This document shows positions 62,801 to 64,000 of a stretch of DNA of 64,000 nt, one piece after another; position 1 is the first letter of the stretch; each line of letters begins with the position of its first letter. The translations under genes and the position numbers were made by a program. The notes below the pieces were generated by a model that was given only the letters and a program-made list of their open reading frames with translations, did no database searches and was not told the DNA's origin. Source of the stretch: Carboxylicivirga litoralis (lineage in GTDB: Bacteria; Bacteroidota; Bacteroidia; Bacteroidales; Marinilabiliaceae); contig NZ_JAFMVC010000004.1 in assembly GCF_025499605.1 (NCBI RefSeq), positions 267,387 through 331,386 on the forward strand. Direction: 5' to 3'.

Positions 62801-63981
62801 GGAAAAAGAAGTTTAATTTGCCGATGCCTCACTTCAGAACCCAAGCCAGGGAGCATTTAAACAATATTCTTATTTCGCATAAGGCCAAAAACAAGGTGGT
62901 TACCCGAAATAAAAATAAAATAAAAGGTAGTGATATTGTACAAACTGCATTGACTCCCCGTGGGCAGTTACATCTGGAAACTGTTTACGGTAAATCACTT
63001 AAATACCAAACAAAAGAAGTGGCTGTAGGTACTAAGTTTGATGCTGATACTATTGCAATGGTTGCCAATAAAATCTATCGTGAAGCTTTGTTGAAAAGGT
63101 TGGCGGGAAATGGCAATGACCCCAAGAAAGCTTTTGGAGGTAAGAACAGTCTTAAAAAGAATCCGGTTGTATGTGCTAACAATACCAAGGTGCCCGAAAA
63201 AGTAAAGCTGGTATGGCTTGATAAGCAATATACAATCAGAAAAGATATTACTCCTGATTTAAAAATTGATAAAGTAATCGACAAGGGAATTCAGAATTTA
63301 TTGAAGAAAAGACTTGAGGCATTTGGAGGAAATACAAAAGAAGCCTTTTCAAATCTAGATAAGAACCCAATCTGGTTAAACAAAGAAAAAGGTATTGCTA
63401 TAAAGAGGGTAACTATTTCAGGTATTAATAATGCAGAAGCGTTACATGTAAAAAGCGACCATTTAGGAAAGCCAATTACTGATGATAATGGTCAAAATGT
63501 GCCGGTTGACTTTGTTAATACCGGTAACAACCATCATGTCGCTATTTACAAAGATGAAAAAGGGAATCTACAGGAAGAAGTAGTTTCGTTTTACGAGGCT
63601 GTCGCTCGGGTTAATGCAGGTGTTCCCATTATAAAAACGGAACATGAAAAAGGTTGGTCGTTTCTGTTTACCATGAAACAAAACGAGATGTTTGTTTTTC
63701 CATCGGATGACTTTAATCCTAATGAGGTGGACTTGTTAAATACGGATAACTATTGTTTGATAAGTCCTAATTTGTTTAGGGTGCAAACACTATCTGTTGT
63801 TAGGTATGGTAATAATACAATAAGAGACTTTAAATTTAAGCATCATTTAGAGACAATAGCGACCGAGAATAAAGTAATGAAGGGTATAACTTACCATCAA
63901 ATAAAAAGTTTAGAACCACTTTCGAAGATTATTAAAGTCAGAACCAATCATTTAGGAAAAATAGTTCATGTAGGTGAATAG
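59851..63981 (+). CDS. cas9: Cas9, probable type II-C
   Basis: 1376 residues, complete. RuvC-I has Asp8 in ILGLDLGTTSIGWA; an Arg-rich bridge helix follows (RTLKRGARRNLDRYQQRR, about 62-79). RuvC-II has Glu685 in IRIELARELKKN. HNH has His769 in DIEHIIPKARLYDD and Asn783 in FSNKTL. RuvC-III has His935 and Asp938 in HRHHAMDALTVAF. All expected catalytic residues for both nuclease domains are present, so it should be an active RNA-guided nuclease. The size and family features suit Bacteroidota II-C proteins. The gene is AT-rich like its surroundings. tracrRNA lies just upstream; cas1, cas2 and the array are expected beyond the right edge. Confidence 0.95.
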   Translation: MKKILGLDLGTTSIGWAFVNEAENKNEESKIIRLGVRVNPLTTDEQQDFEKGKSVTVNADRTLKRGARRNLDRYQQRRDELIKLLTDARLINEDTILTEYGRFTTHQTLELRAKAATERIEKEELARVLLAINKKRGYKSSRKAKSEDEGAVIDGMEVAMQLYENRQTPGQFCLGLLQKGKKVMPDFYRSDLKAEFDEIWNFQKEHYPEVLSNELYKAIEGQGMQNTRKRFLAIKNIYTADNKGTREGKKFTAYTWRSQAVNNRLELSEVAYVLTEINNDLNKSSGYLGAISDRSKELYFNKETVGQNLFHQIQQNPHTRLKSQVFYRQDYLDEFERIWETQKQFHSELTETLKSDIRDTIIFYQRRLKSQKGLISFCEFESKQIEVEIEGKKKVKTIGMRVAPKSSPLFQEFKIWQILANVEAKNKETKEILNLNQEQKQLLFDELNIRGGLSKAQALDLITDNPKKWDLNYRMLEGNKTNQAFYETYQSILRHEGNDTLDFNKLSASEIKNVVFSIFSSLGIRTEILSFNAELDGKVFVNQPFYQLWHLLYSYEGDNSNTGNDSLYKKLEEKFGFKKEHAQYLINIDLQDDYGSLSTKSIRKIFPYIKENNYSEACALSGYNHSKSLTKDENEQRKLKDRLELLPKNSLRNPVVEKILNQMVNVINAIIDDEELGKPDEIRIELARELKKNAKERAEMTQNINKAKIEHESIRKKLQNEFSIANPTRNDIIRYRLYQELKSQGFKTLYTNQYISPEKLFSKEIDIEHIIPKARLYDDSFSNKTLEFRQANIDKSDETAYDFVLDNFGEAALENYKNRVDNLYKLNEISKAKYQKLLKTSDEIGEGFIERDLRESQYIAKKAKEMLQELCRTVVSTTGSITDTLREDWGLINTMKELNLDKYKALGLTEVHENRDGKKIERIKDWTKRNDHRHHAMDALTVAFTKHNHIQYLNNLHARKNEHHKKHGNIIAIEKKELCRDENGKKKFNLPMPHFRTQAREHLNNILISHKAKNKVVTRNKNKIKGSDIVQTALTPRGQLHLETVYGKSLKYQTKEVAVGTKFDADTIAMVANKIYREALLKRLAGNGNDPKKAFGGKNSLKKNPVVCANNTKVPEKVKLVWLDKQYTIRKDITPDLKIDKVIDKGIQNLLKKRLEAFGGNTKEAFSNLDKNPIWLNKEKGIAIKRVTISGINNAEALHVKSDHLGKPITDDNGQNVPVDFVNTGNNHHVAIYKDEKGNLQEEVVSFYEAVARVNAGVPIIKTEHEKGWSFLFTMKQNEMFVFPSDDFNPNEVDLLNTDNYCLISPNLFRVQTLSVVRYGNNTIRDFKFKHHLETIATENKVMKGITYHQIKSLEPLSKIIKVRTNHLGKIVHVGE

Positions 63982-64000
63982 CATATTTTTAGCGGTTTCG

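Overview
The window looks like a chromosome segment from a low-GC Bacteroidota, probably a marine or anaerobic Bacteroidia such as Marinilabiliales (the order is a guess). The signs are promoter -7 boxes of the TAnnTTTG type, absence of strong Shine-Dalgarno sites, GLPGLI-like and DUF4412-like secreted proteins, a LytS/LytTR pair, AraC-TPR hybrid regulators, and isoprenoid synthesis by the mevalonate route. No rRNA, tRNA, transposase or prophage gene was recognised.

Layout. 1-333: a 21-bp tandem array and a nested inverted-repeat element. 357-12993: mostly single housekeeping or secreted genes (C69 dipeptidase, lactonase, radical SAM protein, DJ-1 protein, PepSY protein, DsbD-alpha-like protein, AraC-TPR regulator, HAD phosphatase, PNGase F-like enzyme). 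A four-helix-bundle gene at 3.3-3.7 kb is flanked by arrays with an exact 8-bp period. 13426-19626: MATE exporter, GH20 hexosaminidase, CstA transporter and a nucleotidyltransferase. 19627-30539 (minus strand): a nine-gene run whose first four genes resemble leucine catabolism from isovaleryl-CoA to HMG-CoA and whose last five turn HMG-CoA into mevalonate, IPP and DMAPP. 30707-34677: LolA, FtsK and a lipoprotein. 34997-37007: carbamate kinase and ornithine carbamoyltransferase. 37190-37512: a frameshifted LytTR remnant. 37568-43643: a plus-strand run of envelope and unknown secreted proteins, two of which share a C-terminal module. 44025-51221: beta-barrel proteins around a LytS/LytTR two-component system and an S9 peptidase. 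51375-57797: branching enzyme, alpha-amylase and two MFS transporters. 57995-63981: a membrane-acetyltransferase fusion, an ATP-cone/endonuclease protein, and a Cas9 of 1376 residues with a divergent tracrRNA gene just upstream. The CRISPR array and cas1/cas2 are not in the window and probably lie to the right.

Three points stand out. First, the leucine and mevalonate genes are contiguous and meet at HMG-CoA, and no HMG-CoA synthase or lyase is seen between them. Second, a tracrRNA with anti-repeat, nexus hairpin and terminator can be read directly on the minus strand at 59630-59737. Third, several intergenic gaps hold arrays of strictly 7-bp or 8-bp period, some switching to their reverse complement at a central dyad, plus longer-period arrays (21 bp, about 52 bp) elsewhere.
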